DNA from: Silvibacterium dinghuense
GTDB taxonomy: Bacteria > Acidobacteriota > Terriglobia > Terriglobales > Acidobacteriaceae
DNA length: 64,000 nucleotides
NCBI RefSeq assembly: GCF_004123295.1
Contig: NZ_SDMK01000001.1
Location: 248,001-312,000, forward strand
Direction of reading: 5' to 3'
The notes beneath the pieces were generated by a model. The model did not search any database and was not told the DNA's origin. It was given only the letters and a program-made list of their open reading frames with translations. How positions within the stretch are numbered: the first letter of the stretch is position 1; each line of letters starts with the position of its first letter. The translations under genes were made by a program, and so were the position numbers. This document shows, in pieces, positions 35,491 through 43,970 of this stretch.

Positions 35491-36339
35491 ATGCCTTATC
35501 ACCCTCCATCCTCCGTATCTCGCTTCCCGGATCCGGAAGACAATCCCGCTGACGGCCACCCGCCGCGCCACGCCGGCGAGGACGAAGATGCCAATGCGGA
35601 CCTCGATCCCGAATACACCGAACTCGAAGCGCAACCTGACGAGGAAAACGGGGTTGATGAGGACATGGCGACCTTGGCACTCGATCAGACTTTGGATTCC
35701 ACGCTGACTCAGCCTGCGGACAGACCCGCCGGCAGCCCCCCTCGTCCAGCCACAGCCGGCGAGCTCAGCGCCATGTCGGATGCCGAGATCATGCTCCGCG
35801 TCCGCGAGGGCGACGATTCCGGCTTCGAATACCTGATCCACAAGTACCACAAGCCGATGATTCACTTCATGTTCCGCATGGTGCATAACCAGGCGGTGGC
35901 CGAGGAGCTGGCCCAGGAGGTGTTCCTCCGCGTCTATCGCTCACGGCAGAGCTACCGGGCAGAGGCGAAGTTCACTACCTGGCTTTATCGCATCGCCACC
36001 AACCTGGGCGTGAACCATGCCCGGGACACGAAGTACGAGCGGACCGCGCAGAATGTGTACCTCGACCAGCCGGATCCCGAAACGGGAACGACGCCGGATG
36101 TGGCCGACCTGACAGCCTCGGTTGAGCAGGAACTGGTGAAAGATGAGCGGATGCGGGCCATCCGCCAGCACGTTCTGGCACTTCCGGAACGTCAAAAGAA
36201 TGCGGTACTGATGCACAAATATCAGGGACTGGACTATAAGCAGATTGGAGAGATACTCAAGCTGAGTGAATCGGCTACAAAATCACTCCTCTTCCGGGCT
36301 TATCAGACCCTGCGGGAAAAGTTGAAGGAGTTTGCCTGA
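35491..36339 (+). CDS. ECF (RpoE-like) RNA polymerase sigma factor
   Basis: 282 residues, with an acidic, proline-rich N-terminal extension of about 90 residues that ordinary ECF factors lack. Region 2 follows (GFEYLIHKYHKPMIHFMFRMV, ELAQEVFLRVYR, TWLYRIATNLGVNHAR), then region 4 (LPERQKNAVLMHKYQGLDYK, IGEILKLSESATKSLLFRA). The next gene encodes a zinc-finger-type anti-sigma factor, so the factor is likely held inactive until an envelope signal arrives. The extension (about residues 10-90, acidic) could be a regulatory tail; that is inference. Confidence 0.92.
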   Translation: MPYHPPSSVSRFPDPEDNPADGHPPRHAGEDEDANADLDPEYTELEAQPDEENGVDEDMATLALDQTLDSTLTQPADRPAGSPPRPATAGELSAMSDAEIMLRVREGDDSGFEYLIHKYHKPMIHFMFRMVHNQAVAEELAQEVFLRVYRSRQSYRAEAKFTTWLYRIATNLGVNHARDTKYERTAQNVYLDQPDPETGTTPDVADLTASVEQELVKDERMRAIRQHVLALPERQKNAVLMHKYQGLDYKQIGEILKLSESATKSLLFRAYQTLREKLKEFA

Positions 36340-36407
36340 GGCGGCGAGCGCGCCTGCCGGAACAAGGGGTTCCGGCGAATCAGCCCGAGAGCAGTACTGG
36401 TGACATA

Positions 36408-36935
36408 ATGACCTGCCAAACGACAAAAACGAAACTGCCCCAAACAGTCCTGATGGACCTGCTGGCTGACGAGACGGGACACGAGCCCGCTTTAGCCGAA
36501 GCACGCAACCACGTGCAGCAGTGCCCGGAGTGCGCCGGCGAACTGGCCGAGCTTGCAGCCACGATGGCTGCGCTCGACGCCTGGGAAGCGCCCGAGCCCT
36601 CGCCCTACTTCCATGCCCGGATGTCCGCGCTGCTGCGCGAAGAGCGCGCCGCGGCTCCAGCCGGGTTTTTCGAACGCCTGAAGACCAGGCTCCTTTTCGG
36701 CTCGAATGTACAACTGCGCCCGGTTGCGGTCGGAGCGCTGGCCCTGCTGCTGCTGATCGGCGGCGGCACCTATGCCGGACTCATGTCCACCACCCCGGCA
36801 CCGGCGCATACCTCGGCCACCATTCAGGACCTGCAGTCGCTCGATGAGAACCAGGCCGTATTCCAGCAGTTGAATGCACTTGACCAGCAGGACACGGAGA
36901 TCGATAACGCCCCGGCGGCAAACAACAGCCTGTAG
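36408..36935 (+). CDS. Anti-sigma factor with zinc-binding HxxxCxxC motif
   Basis: 175 residues. A ZAS-type motif HVQQCPEC sits at about residue 35, followed by a membrane helix at about 108-127 (PVAVGALALLLLIGGGTYAG). The C-terminal part is periplasmic-like, polar and low-complexity (AHTSATIQDLQSLDENQ). The ATG lies 68 bp after the sigma-factor stop, so the two are co-transcribed. The role is to sequester the upstream sigma factor at the membrane; the release signal is unknown. Confidence 0.85.
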   Translation: MTCQTTKTKLPQTVLMDLLADETGHEPALAEARNHVQQCPECAGELAELAATMAALDAWEAPEPSPYFHARMSALLREERAAAPAGFFERLKTRLLFGSNVQLRPVAVGALALLLLIGGGTYAGLMSTTPAPAHTSATIQDLQSLDENQAVFQQLNALDQQDTEIDNAPAANNSL

Positions 36936-37013
36936 GCCGAACAGCCATCCGCGGAAGCCGGTGATCCTGCCTGCTTCCGCACCGCAGCACCCATCAGCCG
37001 CCGAAGAGCGGCC

Positions 37014-37733
37014 ATGCCTTGGAAGACGATGACCATGAGGGAACGCAAGCACATGTCGACGGGCCAGCATCGCTGGCTGGATGGCGGAGGTCTGTTCCGC
37101 CTGCGCCGGCTTCGTGTGCATGCTGTCCTTGCGACCTGCCTCTTCAGCCTGTCTGCAGCATGGTCCCAGGCCACACGTCCCGCACAGCCCCAAGCGGCGG
37201 CCCCGGCACAGCGATCCATGCCTGAGGTGCGGCAAGGTACGCAGCCTTCCCCCGCAACGTCTCGCCCCGGCCAGCAACATCTCCCCGACTGGTACAACAG
37301 CCATCGGAACCAGAGCACGCAGCAGCAGATCGACGCCCTGCGCCGTGAACCCGGCTTTCAGAGCCTGCCTGCAGACCAGCAGCAAAGGCTCATTAACCGC
37401 CTGCAGGCACTCGATGCCATGACACCGGAAGAGCGTCAGCGCCGGATGGCCCGCAACGAAGCATTCGAAAAGCTGTCTCCGGAGCGCAAGCAGGAAGTTC
37501 GCGGCGCCACGCAGGCTTTACAACAGATGCGACCGGATCGCCAGCAGGTGGTGCGCCGGGCCTTCCAGCAATTGCGCCGGATGCCTCCTGCGCAGCGCCA
37601 GCAGCTGCTGAGCTCCCAGGTTTATGGCGGCCAATTTACGCCGCAGGAGCGGACCGTACTCGGAAATCTGCTCTCTGTCGAGCCCTACCAGGTGCCGCAG
37701 AGCATTCCTCAGCCCTATTTCGGCCGTCCCTGA
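37014..37733 (+). CDS. DUF3106 secreted protein
   Basis: 239 residues from ATG 37014; ATG 37029 or 37035 are possible. A signal-peptide-like segment (AVLATCLFSLSAAWSQ) is followed by a Gln/Arg-rich helical region with repeated LPADQQQRLINRLQAL, MTPEERQRRMARNEAFEKLS and PPAQRQQLLS-like units, the pattern of DUF3106. It is the third gene behind the ECF sigma and anti-sigma genes. Such helical proteins might bind the anti-sigma factor or sense envelope damage, as CpxP-like proteins do, but this is only an analogy. Confidence 0.7.
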   Translation: MPWKTMTMRERKHMSTGQHRWLDGGGLFRLRRLRVHAVLATCLFSLSAAWSQATRPAQPQAAAPAQRSMPEVRQGTQPSPATSRPGQQHLPDWYNSHRNQSTQQQIDALRREPGFQSLPADQQQRLINRLQALDAMTPEERQRRMARNEAFEKLSPERKQEVRGATQALQQMRPDRQQVVRRAFQQLRRMPPAQRQQLLSSQVYGGQFTPQERTVLGNLLSVEPYQVPQSIPQPYFGRP

Positions 37734-37759
37734 TACTCCCCTGACATCCGCGCAGGCAA

Positions 37760-37792
37760 AACCGGCCCCTGAACGGCGGCCGGTTCCTCTTG
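37760..37792. terminator. Bidirectional hairpin terminator between DUF3106 and HU genes
   Basis: AACCGGCC (37760-37767) pairs with GGCCGGTT (37778-37785). TCCTCTT follows on the plus strand and TTTT on the minus strand. It lies between two convergent genes. Confidence 0.7.
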
Positions 37793-37809
37793 CTCAAAGC
37801 AGGTGTGAC

Positions 37810-38142
37810 TCAGTCCTCGTCGGACTCGTCGTCTCCATCATCGGCGTCATGGCCGGTTCCCGCCTCGCCAGGGTTCACAAGATCGCGAAGTTCCTTGCTG
37901 GGCTTGAAATACGGCACACGTTTGGCGGGTACATCCACCTTGGCCCCAGTTTTGGGGTTGCGGCCAATACGGGGCTTCCGCTGCCGGATACGGAAGCTTC
38001 CGAACCCACGGATTTCGATCTTGTCTCCCGACTTCAATGCCCCGATCACTGCGTCGAAGATGGTATCTACAATCACTTCGCCGTCACGCCGAGTCAGATC
38101 GCCGAGATTCGTCACTTCCTCAACCAGGTCTGCCTTTGTCAT
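37810..38142 (-). CDS. HU/IHF-family DNA-binding protein with acidic C-terminal tail
   Basis: 110 residues. Residues 1-90 fit HU/IHF: TKADLVEEVTN, IEIRGFGSFRIRQRKPRIGRN, and the minor-groove arm PKTGAKVDVPAKRVPYFKPS. The last 20 residues (HDADDGDDESDED) are almost all acidic, which plain HU lacks. It bends and compacts DNA. Phe-rather than Pro-rich arm tips do not decide between HU and IHF. Promoter and terminator arrangements make it a single-gene unit, facing the DUF3106 gene. Confidence 0.9.
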   Translation of the reverse strand: MTKADLVEEVTNLGDLTRRDGEVIVDTIFDAVIGALKSGDKIEIRGFGSFRIRQRKPRIGRNPKTGAKVDVPAKRVPYFKPSKELRDLVNPGEAGTGHDADDGDDESDED

Positions 38143-38339
38143 GGTGAGCCGCGCTTCGCCTCCAGTTAACTCCTTAACACAATAGTAGATGCGGCAAATT
38201 CGCGCATCTGCATAACTAATTTTCTTCTCCGCCCGCTAAAAAAGATGACAGCCGATACGAAACTTGAGGAATCGCTCTCCGTTTTATGAGGGAAGCGTAT
38301 GATATTTAATGGCGTTTTGTGAACAGTAAGGTCTCTTCC

Positions 38340-39110
38340 GTGCCCATTCAGATCAGTATTGTTGTTCCCGCGTATAACGAAAGTGCCCGTATCGGACGCA
38401 CGCTCGAGGACGTTCTGCGCATCATCGCCGAACGCCAGTGGGACGCCGAAGTACTCGTCGTCAACGACGGTTCCACCGACAACACCGCCGCCATCGTGCA
38501 GGGTTTCATGGCTTCGCATCCGCGGCTGCGCCTGATCGAGAACCCCGGTAATCGCGGCAAAGGCTACAGCGTGCGCCACGGCATGCTCGAGGCCATCGGC
38601 AATATTGTGATGTTCACCGATGCCGACCTCTCCGCCCCGATGGAGGAGGCGGAACGGCTCTTCGCTGCCATCCAGAATGGCGCGGATGTGGCCATCGGCT
38701 CACGCTGGCTCGACCGCGGACGCCAGACCGTGCATCAGCCGCTCTACCGGCAGTTTTTCGGCCGCTGCTTCAACGCTGTTACGCGCATGGTGATGAATCT
38801 ACCCTTCGCCGATACCCAGTGCGGCTTCAAGGCCTTCACCCGTCCGGCGGCGCGCACCATCTTCCAACTGCAGCGCATCGAGCGCTGGGGCTTCGATCCC
38901 GAGATCCTGTTCATTGCCATCAAACGCGGCTATCGCGTACAGGAGGTCCCGGTTACCTGGGGGCACGATGAACGTTCCCGCATCAGCTATCTCAAGGATG
39001 GCATCAAGATGCTCGAGGAGTTGGTCTACGTGCGCTGGAATGCCCTCACCGGCGTCTACAGCCGCGAGGTCAAGGAATACCCAGTCGAAATTCCCGCCAC
39101 CAAGTTCTAA
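38340..39110 (+). CDS. Family 2 glycosyltransferase, dolichyl-phosphate beta-glucosyltransferase-like
   Basis: 256 residues from GTG 38340, which has AAGG 8 nt upstream; GTG 38319 would add seven residues without a ribosome site. The GT-A fold begins ISIVVPAYNESARIG and includes VLVVNDGSTDNT, the metal-binding DAD (TDADLSAP), IGSRWLDRGRQ, DTQCGFKAF and RWGFDPEI. These are typical of Alg5-like enzymes that make lipid-phosphate glucose, in bacteria on undecaprenyl phosphate. No C-terminal membrane helices are present, so the enzyme is cytoplasmic or peripheral. The start is in the gap after HU's promoter. The acceptor and sugar are inferred from the family. Confidence 0.85.
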   Translation: MPIQISIVVPAYNESARIGRTLEDVLRIIAERQWDAEVLVVNDGSTDNTAAIVQGFMASHPRLRLIENPGNRGKGYSVRHGMLEAIGNIVMFTDADLSAPMEEAERLFAAIQNGADVAIGSRWLDRGRQTVHQPLYRQFFGRCFNAVTRMVMNLPFADTQCGFKAFTRPAARTIFQLQRIERWGFDPEILFIAIKRGYRVQEVPVTWGHDERSRISYLKDGIKMLEELVYVRWNALTGVYSREVKEYPVEIPATKF

Positions 39111-39119
39111 CTCCAAGCA

Positions 39120-39146
39120 GAGAGAGCGCCATGACGGCGCTCTCTC
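39120..39146 (+). repeat. Perfect 11-bp hairpin after the glycosyltransferase gene
   Basis: GAGAGAGCGCC (39120-39130), loop ATGAC, GGCGCTCTCTC (39136-39146). No T-run follows on either strand, so it may act as a mRNA-stabilising or rho-dependent end rather than a classic terminator. Confidence 0.55.
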
Positions 39147-39188
39147 TCAATCCTGCCCGGCATCAGGCGGCACGTTTCACTGTAAAAA

Positions 39189-39470
39189 CTACGACGCCAG
39201 AGGCTGTTCCTGTAGCGGGATCGGACTCTTTAGCTCTTCTACCCGGCGCACTTCGAAACGCGCGCGGTTCACGGCACGCACCCCCTCGGCCGTCCGCTCC
39301 AGAATCATGGACTGCGAACATTTCCCGCAGAGCCAGTAATGCTCCATACGATGAGCCTTCGACTCGTCGTCCTTTCCCGGCGTACGAACAGCATCGAACA
39401 CGAAGATCCGCCCTTCGCGCAGATAGTGCAGTGGCTTTGCACAGTCAGGATTCGCGCAACTGTTTAGCAT
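39189..39470 (-). CDS. Small zinc-ribbon-like protein
   Basis: 93 residues with two Cys pairs, CANPDC at the N-terminus and CGKC in the middle, as in small zinc ribbons. Between them is a beta-rich stretch (REGRIFVFDAV) and after them an Arg/Glu-rich tail. AGGAG lies 5 nt before the ATG. No function can be given; small zinc ribbons of this kind often bind nucleic acids or proteins. A gene of this kind is expected to be conserved only within the group. It lies alone, tail to tail with the glycosyltransferase. Confidence 0.65.
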   Translation of the reverse strand: MLNSCANPDCAKPLHYLREGRIFVFDAVRTPGKDDESKAHRMEHYWLCGKCSQSMILERTAEGVRAVNRARFEVRRVEELKSPIPLQEQPLAS

Positions 39471-39832
39471 GGATGCTCCTGAGATGGGGAATCTCCCCGG
39501 CTGACTTTCTCGTGCTTTCTATAGGACTGTCCGGTGCCCCAAATCGTTGCTCAAATCCTGCTCCAACGAAGCACCTGCTTCAGGCACTACTTTTGCCCAA
39601 CTCTACTTGAGATGCCCCCTGACCAAATACAGGTATCCGATGAAAATTCGCCGGAATCACTCTATCCCCCGCATCCCCTGGTTTCATTTCGGTCTTTCTT
39701 GGGCAGGCATGACCCCAGCCCGATACTGCATCCCTGTGAGACAATAGCCAGTTGGCGCGGCCTCCCCCGGATTGCTTCCCTCACCTTCCGATAAGCCCTC
39801 GACCGATCGAATTCACGATTATTTCTGTCACG
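39471..39832. other. Intergenic stretch without a credible gene
   Basis: Short open frames here lack ribosome sites and family features. The only structure noted is GGGGA, ATC, TCCCC at 39486-39498, next to the start of the zinc-ribbon gene. The promoter of proline dehydrogenase should lie in the right half. Confidence 0.55.
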
Positions 39833-40765
39833 ATGCCCATCCTTCGTTCTGCTTTTATTGCCCTGTCGCGGAATCAGCCTCTCCGCCGTTTTTCTGAAAG
39901 CTCCACAGCCGGCCGCCGCATGTCCTCGCGCTTTGTCGCAGGCATGACCATCAGTGAAGCCGTTGCCGCCGCCGAGGCGCTGCAGGCTCACGGGATCGCT
40001 TCTACCCTCGATAGTCTCGGCGAGAACGTCACCACCCCCCAGGAAGCGCAACGCTCGGCCGACATCTATCACCGGCTGCTCGACGCCATCGCCATGCGCA
40101 AGCTCAAGGCCAACGTCAGCGTAAAGCTCACCCAGATGGGTATGGATCTCGATCCGGACCACGCACTCGCGCGGCGTATCGTCTCCGATCTGGTGGACCA
40201 TGCCGTAGCGGCCAATACCTTCGTCCGCGTGGATATGGAAGGCTCGGAGTACACGCAGGCGACCATCGATCTGGTCCGCGAGCTGCACTCCCGCCCGCAG
40301 AATCACGACCATGTGGGCATCGTCATCCAGGCTTATCTCTATCGCAGCGCCGAGGACATCGCCCGGCTCACGGCCGAAGGCATCCGCATCCGGCTGTGTA
40401 AAGGAGCCTACAAGGAGCCGGCCGATCTCGCTTTCCCGCAAAAGACAGACGTAGATGCCAACTATGTAAAGCTTTCCGGTCAGCTGCTCGACTCCGGCCT
40501 TTATCACGGCCTCGCCACGCACGACGAAGCCATGGTCGAAGCCGCCAAGGCCTACGCGAAGAGTCATAACATCGCGCCATCGCAGTTCGAGTTCCAGATG
40601 CTCTATGGCATCCGTCGCGACCTGCAGCGCAAGCTCATCGACGAGGGCTATAACGTCCGCGTCTATGTGCCTTTCGGTGCCGAATGGTATCCCTACTTCA
40701 TGCGCCGCCTGGCGGAACGCCCCGCCAACGTGCTCTTCCTCGCGAAGAACTTCTTCCGGAATTAG
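39833..40765 (+). CDS. Proline dehydrogenase (monofunctional)
   Basis: 310 residues from ATG 39833; an upstream in-frame start would add a non-homologous leader. The FAD-binding barrel motifs are visible: VSVKLTQMG, FVRVDMEGSEY, IVIQAYLYRSAED, RIRLCKGAYKEP, GLATHDE, FEFQMLYGIRRDLQ and VYVPFGAEWYPYFMRRLAERP. It oxidises proline to pyrroline-5-carboxylate at the membrane face, passing electrons to quinone. It is the short, stand-alone form (PutB type), not PutA; no P5C dehydrogenase gene is adjacent. Confidence 0.93.
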   Translation: MPILRSAFIALSRNQPLRRFSESSTAGRRMSSRFVAGMTISEAVAAAEALQAHGIASTLDSLGENVTTPQEAQRSADIYHRLLDAIAMRKLKANVSVKLTQMGMDLDPDHALARRIVSDLVDHAVAANTFVRVDMEGSEYTQATIDLVRELHSRPQNHDHVGIVIQAYLYRSAEDIARLTAEGIRIRLCKGAYKEPADLAFPQKTDVDANYVKLSGQLLDSGLYHGLATHDEAMVEAAKAYAKSHNIAPSQFEFQMLYGIRRDLQRKLIDEGYNVRVYVPFGAEWYPYFMRRLAERPANVLFLAKNFFRN

Positions 40766-40775
40766 GAATTAAGCC

Positions 40776-42398
40776 TTACCGCTTTGCCCCCGGGATCGGC
40801 ACCGTGACAGTGCCGGTCCGGCCGCTTGTCTGGTCCCAGACGCCGAGGTACAGGTAGGCGTCATCCTTACCGATGTTCACAGGCTGATCGATCAGGATGA
40901 CCCTGCCTGCTCCAGCCTGCGCGTTCTGATCGGTGGTGGTCAGCTGAACCAGCTCGGCACGCTTCTCGAGCGGTGTGCCCACCGAGCTGAGCTGCATGGA
41001 GGCAACAGCCACCTTGATCTGCTGCAGCCCATTCTCCTGCCCGCTGCCAGGGGTCGTCACGATGTCGGAAAACGGTAACGAATAGCGAAGAATATAGGGC
41101 TTTGAGCCCCGGCGGCTCTTCGGCGCCGGAATCGTAGCGTTGACCTTCGCCTGCGTCGCCTCCGGGCTGTCAGCGGCCAGCAGCTGCGCCTTAAAGACAA
41201 TCTGCTGGTCACCGAGGCTGGGCAGCGTAATCCGCTGGCCATCGCTCAGGATGCGGGTGCGCGGACGCGGGCGCTCGATCAGGTCGGCCGTCCCTCCGAT
41301 GCTGCCATCGGCGAAATAGCCCTGGCGGTAGCTCAGCTGATAGTGGCTGCCATCGGCCATCTCCACACGCACCTTGTGGTACTTGTTGTCCCGCTTGAAC
41401 TCGCTCGGCGAGTAGGTAAGCGTGTAGTAATTGCGGTCGGTGTCGAGGATGCGGGTCATCGCCTCCTTGAAACCGTTGTTGTTGTAGACCGCCTGGCCTC
41501 CGGTGGCCTGTGCCATCTCCGCCATGAGCATGTGCTGGCCCACGTGCGGCGTCATTCCCAGACCGCGGGCATCGACCGGATAAAGAGCAATGCGCTCCTG
41601 CTCGAGCTCATCGTAGAGGATGCGCCAGTCGGAGTAATTGTCCATGAGCCACCAGTCGCCGCTGAAAAGCGTGGAGCCACCGGAAAACCAGATCACGTTC
41701 TTGCGGCCCTGAAACTGGCCGAGAGAAATGGCTAGCCTGTGCATGGTATCGAGCTCGGAGAGCCACTCGCGCCCAGTGGGCGGAAAACGCGGGATGGCGC
41801 GGCGCAGCGCCGCCTGCAGCAGGCTGCGGTCGGCGGTAAAGTCCTGCACCAGGAAGCAGCCAGAGCCGGCGCGCAGGTACATGGCGATCGGCTGGTTAAG
41901 CGGCACCTGCTCAAAGAACTTCGTCAGCTCGTAATTCAGGTACATCTGGTCGGAGAGGCCGAGGTTCGAGATGTCGATCACCACCACGTTGAGTGTCGGC
42001 GGCAGGCTCTTGAGATAAGCATTCGAGAAGGTGTTGCCTGAAGCGGCAGCGGCAATGGGCTCAGCTTTCTCGCCGGGTTGTGCACTGTGCTCCTGAAAGG
42101 AATCGATCTTCTGCGGCTTGCCATTATCGAAGACACGAAAGGCCCCCTTGGGCAGTCCGCGGACCGGATTGCCATGGCTATCGGTCACCGTGACATCGGT
42201 CAGCACCACGCGCGACTCAGCGCGGAAGGTGAAGGGTGCAGGCTGATAATCCGGCCGGGCCTTATCCTGCGCCGAAGATGCCCCGGCAGCGGGTGGTGGT
42301 GGTGGTGCAGTCTGGCTATCACTTTGGCTTTGAGCCCATCCACTGATTCCACCAATCAGCAGAACCCCTGCAAACACGCTACCGACATAACGAAGCAT
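40776..42398 (-). CDS. VWFA-related protein of the acidobacterial type
   Basis: 540 residues. A signal peptide (RYVGSVFAGVLLIGGISGWAQ) is followed by a Pro-rich linker, then a beta-sandwich with VVLTDVTVTDSHGNPVRGLPKGAFRVFDNG (read as two motifs), and a VWA domain (about 130-320) with NVVVIDISNLGLSDQ, KNVIWFSGGSTLFSG and ALYPVDARGLG. This corresponds to the VWFA-related Acidobacterial domain family. The metal-binding (MIDAS) start is DISN rather than DxSxS, so metal binding is uncertain. Function is unknown; it is presumably periplasmic or surface. It is one of the main clues to the phylum. Confidence 0.9.
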   Translation of the reverse strand: MLRYVGSVFAGVLLIGGISGWAQSQSDSQTAPPPPPAAGASSAQDKARPDYQPAPFTFRAESRVVLTDVTVTDSHGNPVRGLPKGAFRVFDNGKPQKIDSFQEHSAQPGEKAEPIAAAASGNTFSNAYLKSLPPTLNVVVIDISNLGLSDQMYLNYELTKFFEQVPLNQPIAMYLRAGSGCFLVQDFTADRSLLQAALRRAIPRFPPTGREWLSELDTMHRLAISLGQFQGRKNVIWFSGGSTLFSGDWWLMDNYSDWRILYDELEQERIALYPVDARGLGMTPHVGQHMLMAEMAQATGGQAVYNNNGFKEAMTRILDTDRNYYTLTYSPSEFKRDNKYHKVRVEMADGSHYQLSYRQGYFADGSIGGTADLIERPRPRTRILSDGQRITLPSLGDQQIVFKAQLLAADSPEATQAKVNATIPAPKSRRGSKPYILRYSLPFSDIVTTPGSGQENGLQQIKVAVASMQLSSVGTPLEKRAELVQLTTTDQNAQAGAGRVILIDQPVNIGKDDAYLYLGVWDQTSGRTGTVTVPIPGAKR

Positions 42399-42428
42399 CG
42401 GACCCTCCAGCCTTCCTTGCAGCCTGAT

Positions 42429-42459
42429 CCACCCCCTGTTGACGCACGACAGGGGGTGG
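42429..42459. repeat. Perfect 11-bp inverted repeat between DUF418 and VWFA genes
   Basis: CCACCCCCTGT (42429-42439) and ACAGGGGGTGG (42449-42459) with a 9-bp loop. Both flanking genes run leftwards, so it follows the DUF418 gene and precedes the VWFA gene. There is no T-run, so termination is uncertain. Confidence 0.5.
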
Positions 42460-42479
42460 AAGTTGCGCCGCCGGCCGAT

Positions 42480-43790
42480 TCAGACTTCGCCCCGTGTCAA
42501 CTCAGGCGTGGACTTCCATCGCATCGGCTGCATCTTCCAATAGGTCAGTGAACGCCACATCCACTCGAGCGGCCCAAAGCGGAAGCGCTGCAACCATAGC
42601 GGTGAAACAAGCAGCTGGACAGCCCAGATCGCCACCACGATCCCGAACTGATCCATGCGGCTGACCTTGCCAAAGAGGCCAAGGCCCCATCCATAAAAGA
42701 GAAAAGTGCACAGCACCGTGTCAAAGATGTAATTCGAGAAGGCCATGCGGCCGACCGCGGCCAGCCTGCGCCGCGCACCCGTCACCCAGCCCTTCTGGCA
42801 GGCAAGCATCACCAGCCCGATCCAGAAGAGGCACACCGGCAGGCTGCCCCAGTAATTCCACTGCGAGTCGAGGAAGAAGCCCTGCCGCAGTGTCCAGCCA
42901 TGCGCAAACGCTTCATGCACGCCCATGGCCACCATCGGCAGGCCAATCAGTACCCCCGAAGCGATAAACCAGCCATAAACACGCGCCGGCAGCTTGGCGC
43001 TGAAAACACCCAGCGTGAAGAGGCCCATGCCGACAAGCATCAGACCGTAGGCGCGCCAGAAAGCCATGAAGAGATTGCCCTGCACCTGCATGGCAATCTC
43101 CTGCTTGATCCGATCCGGCTCCTCGACACGCCAGCCGGCGCGATATGTCGCCAGCTCCTTCGCCTTGGCCTCCGGAGAAGGATGCCAGAAGCTCTCCTCC
43201 ATCTGCTGCACCTGCGGCTTCGGCCAATAAGGAAGCGTCTCATAGCTGCCGGCATAGAGTACCGAAGCCACCGCCGTCACCAGCAGCCCGGAGACGATCA
43301 GGGTGCGCGCTTTGCGCTTGCGTGCGAGATAGACCGCTGCTCCTCCCAGTGCGTAGGTAAAAAGAATGTCTCCCGGCCAGAGCAGGTAGCCGTGGAGGCA
43401 ACCGAAAAGGGCCAGCCAGCCCATCCTTCGATAATGAATCGCCGCGCTTGGCCTTCCCTTTGCCTCGATGCGGCTGGTCATCAGCAGCACACCAGCACCG
43501 AAGAGCATGGAGAAGATAGACATGAACTTCAGCTCGGCCAACAGATAACAGCCAATCCATACCGCATAATTCCAGCCCTGGAGATCGCCATAGGTCGTCG
43601 GGTTCAGATACGCCGAGCCGATCATCGAGAAATCCTGGATGTTCATGGCCAGGATGCCGAGCAGCGCCACGCCGCGCATCACGTCAATCGAGGCGATACG
43701 TTCGCCGAGCGCGACCGGAGCCGAAACTTCGACAGCCGGAATGCTGGTGGGAATGATCTCGGAAGGAAGAGTGGTGCTGGCAGAGCTCAT
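42480..43790 (-). CDS. DUF418 (YeiB-like) multi-pass membrane protein
   Basis: 436 residues with about ten membrane helices. Motifs include the N-terminal SIDVMRGVALLGILAMNIQ, FSMLFGAGVLLMTSR and, at the end, AVGRMAFSNYIFDTVLC and VSPLWLQRFRFGPLEWMWR, which identify DUF418 (YeiB/YxaH). The family is related to acyltransferase-like membrane proteins and often lies with polysaccharide genes; its reaction is not established. It is a leftward gene upstream of the VWFA gene, with 81 bp and a hairpin between. Confidence 0.87.
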   Translation of the reverse strand: MSSASTTLPSEIIPTSIPAVEVSAPVALGERIASIDVMRGVALLGILAMNIQDFSMIGSAYLNPTTYGDLQGWNYAVWIGCYLLAELKFMSIFSMLFGAGVLLMTSRIEAKGRPSAAIHYRRMGWLALFGCLHGYLLWPGDILFTYALGGAAVYLARKRKARTLIVSGLLVTAVASVLYAGSYETLPYWPKPQVQQMEESFWHPSPEAKAKELATYRAGWRVEEPDRIKQEIAMQVQGNLFMAFWRAYGLMLVGMGLFTLGVFSAKLPARVYGWFIASGVLIGLPMVAMGVHEAFAHGWTLRQGFFLDSQWNYWGSLPVCLFWIGLVMLACQKGWVTGARRRLAAVGRMAFSNYIFDTVLCTFLFYGWGLGLFGKVSRMDQFGIVVAIWAVQLLVSPLWLQRFRFGPLEWMWRSLTYWKMQPMRWKSTPELTRGEV

Positions 43791-43970
43791 GCGGTTGTCT
43801 CACATGCGGAGCATGGCTCCGCGTGAAAACAGTGTAGGCCGCATCCAGAGGTACACCAGTGACAATTGTCAGAAGTTTGTCGCGCGTAAGTACTAAGGTT
43901 CGGTGCGTGGATTCCGGAGCCGTCCGCAATCCCGCTCGGACGGCCCGGCATCCTCCATTTGGTGCGAGCC

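Noticed and set aside
39486-39498. GGGGA/TCCCC stem near the zinc-ribbon gene as terminator
   Set aside because: Five-base stem with no T-run and upstream of a start codon rather than behind a stop.
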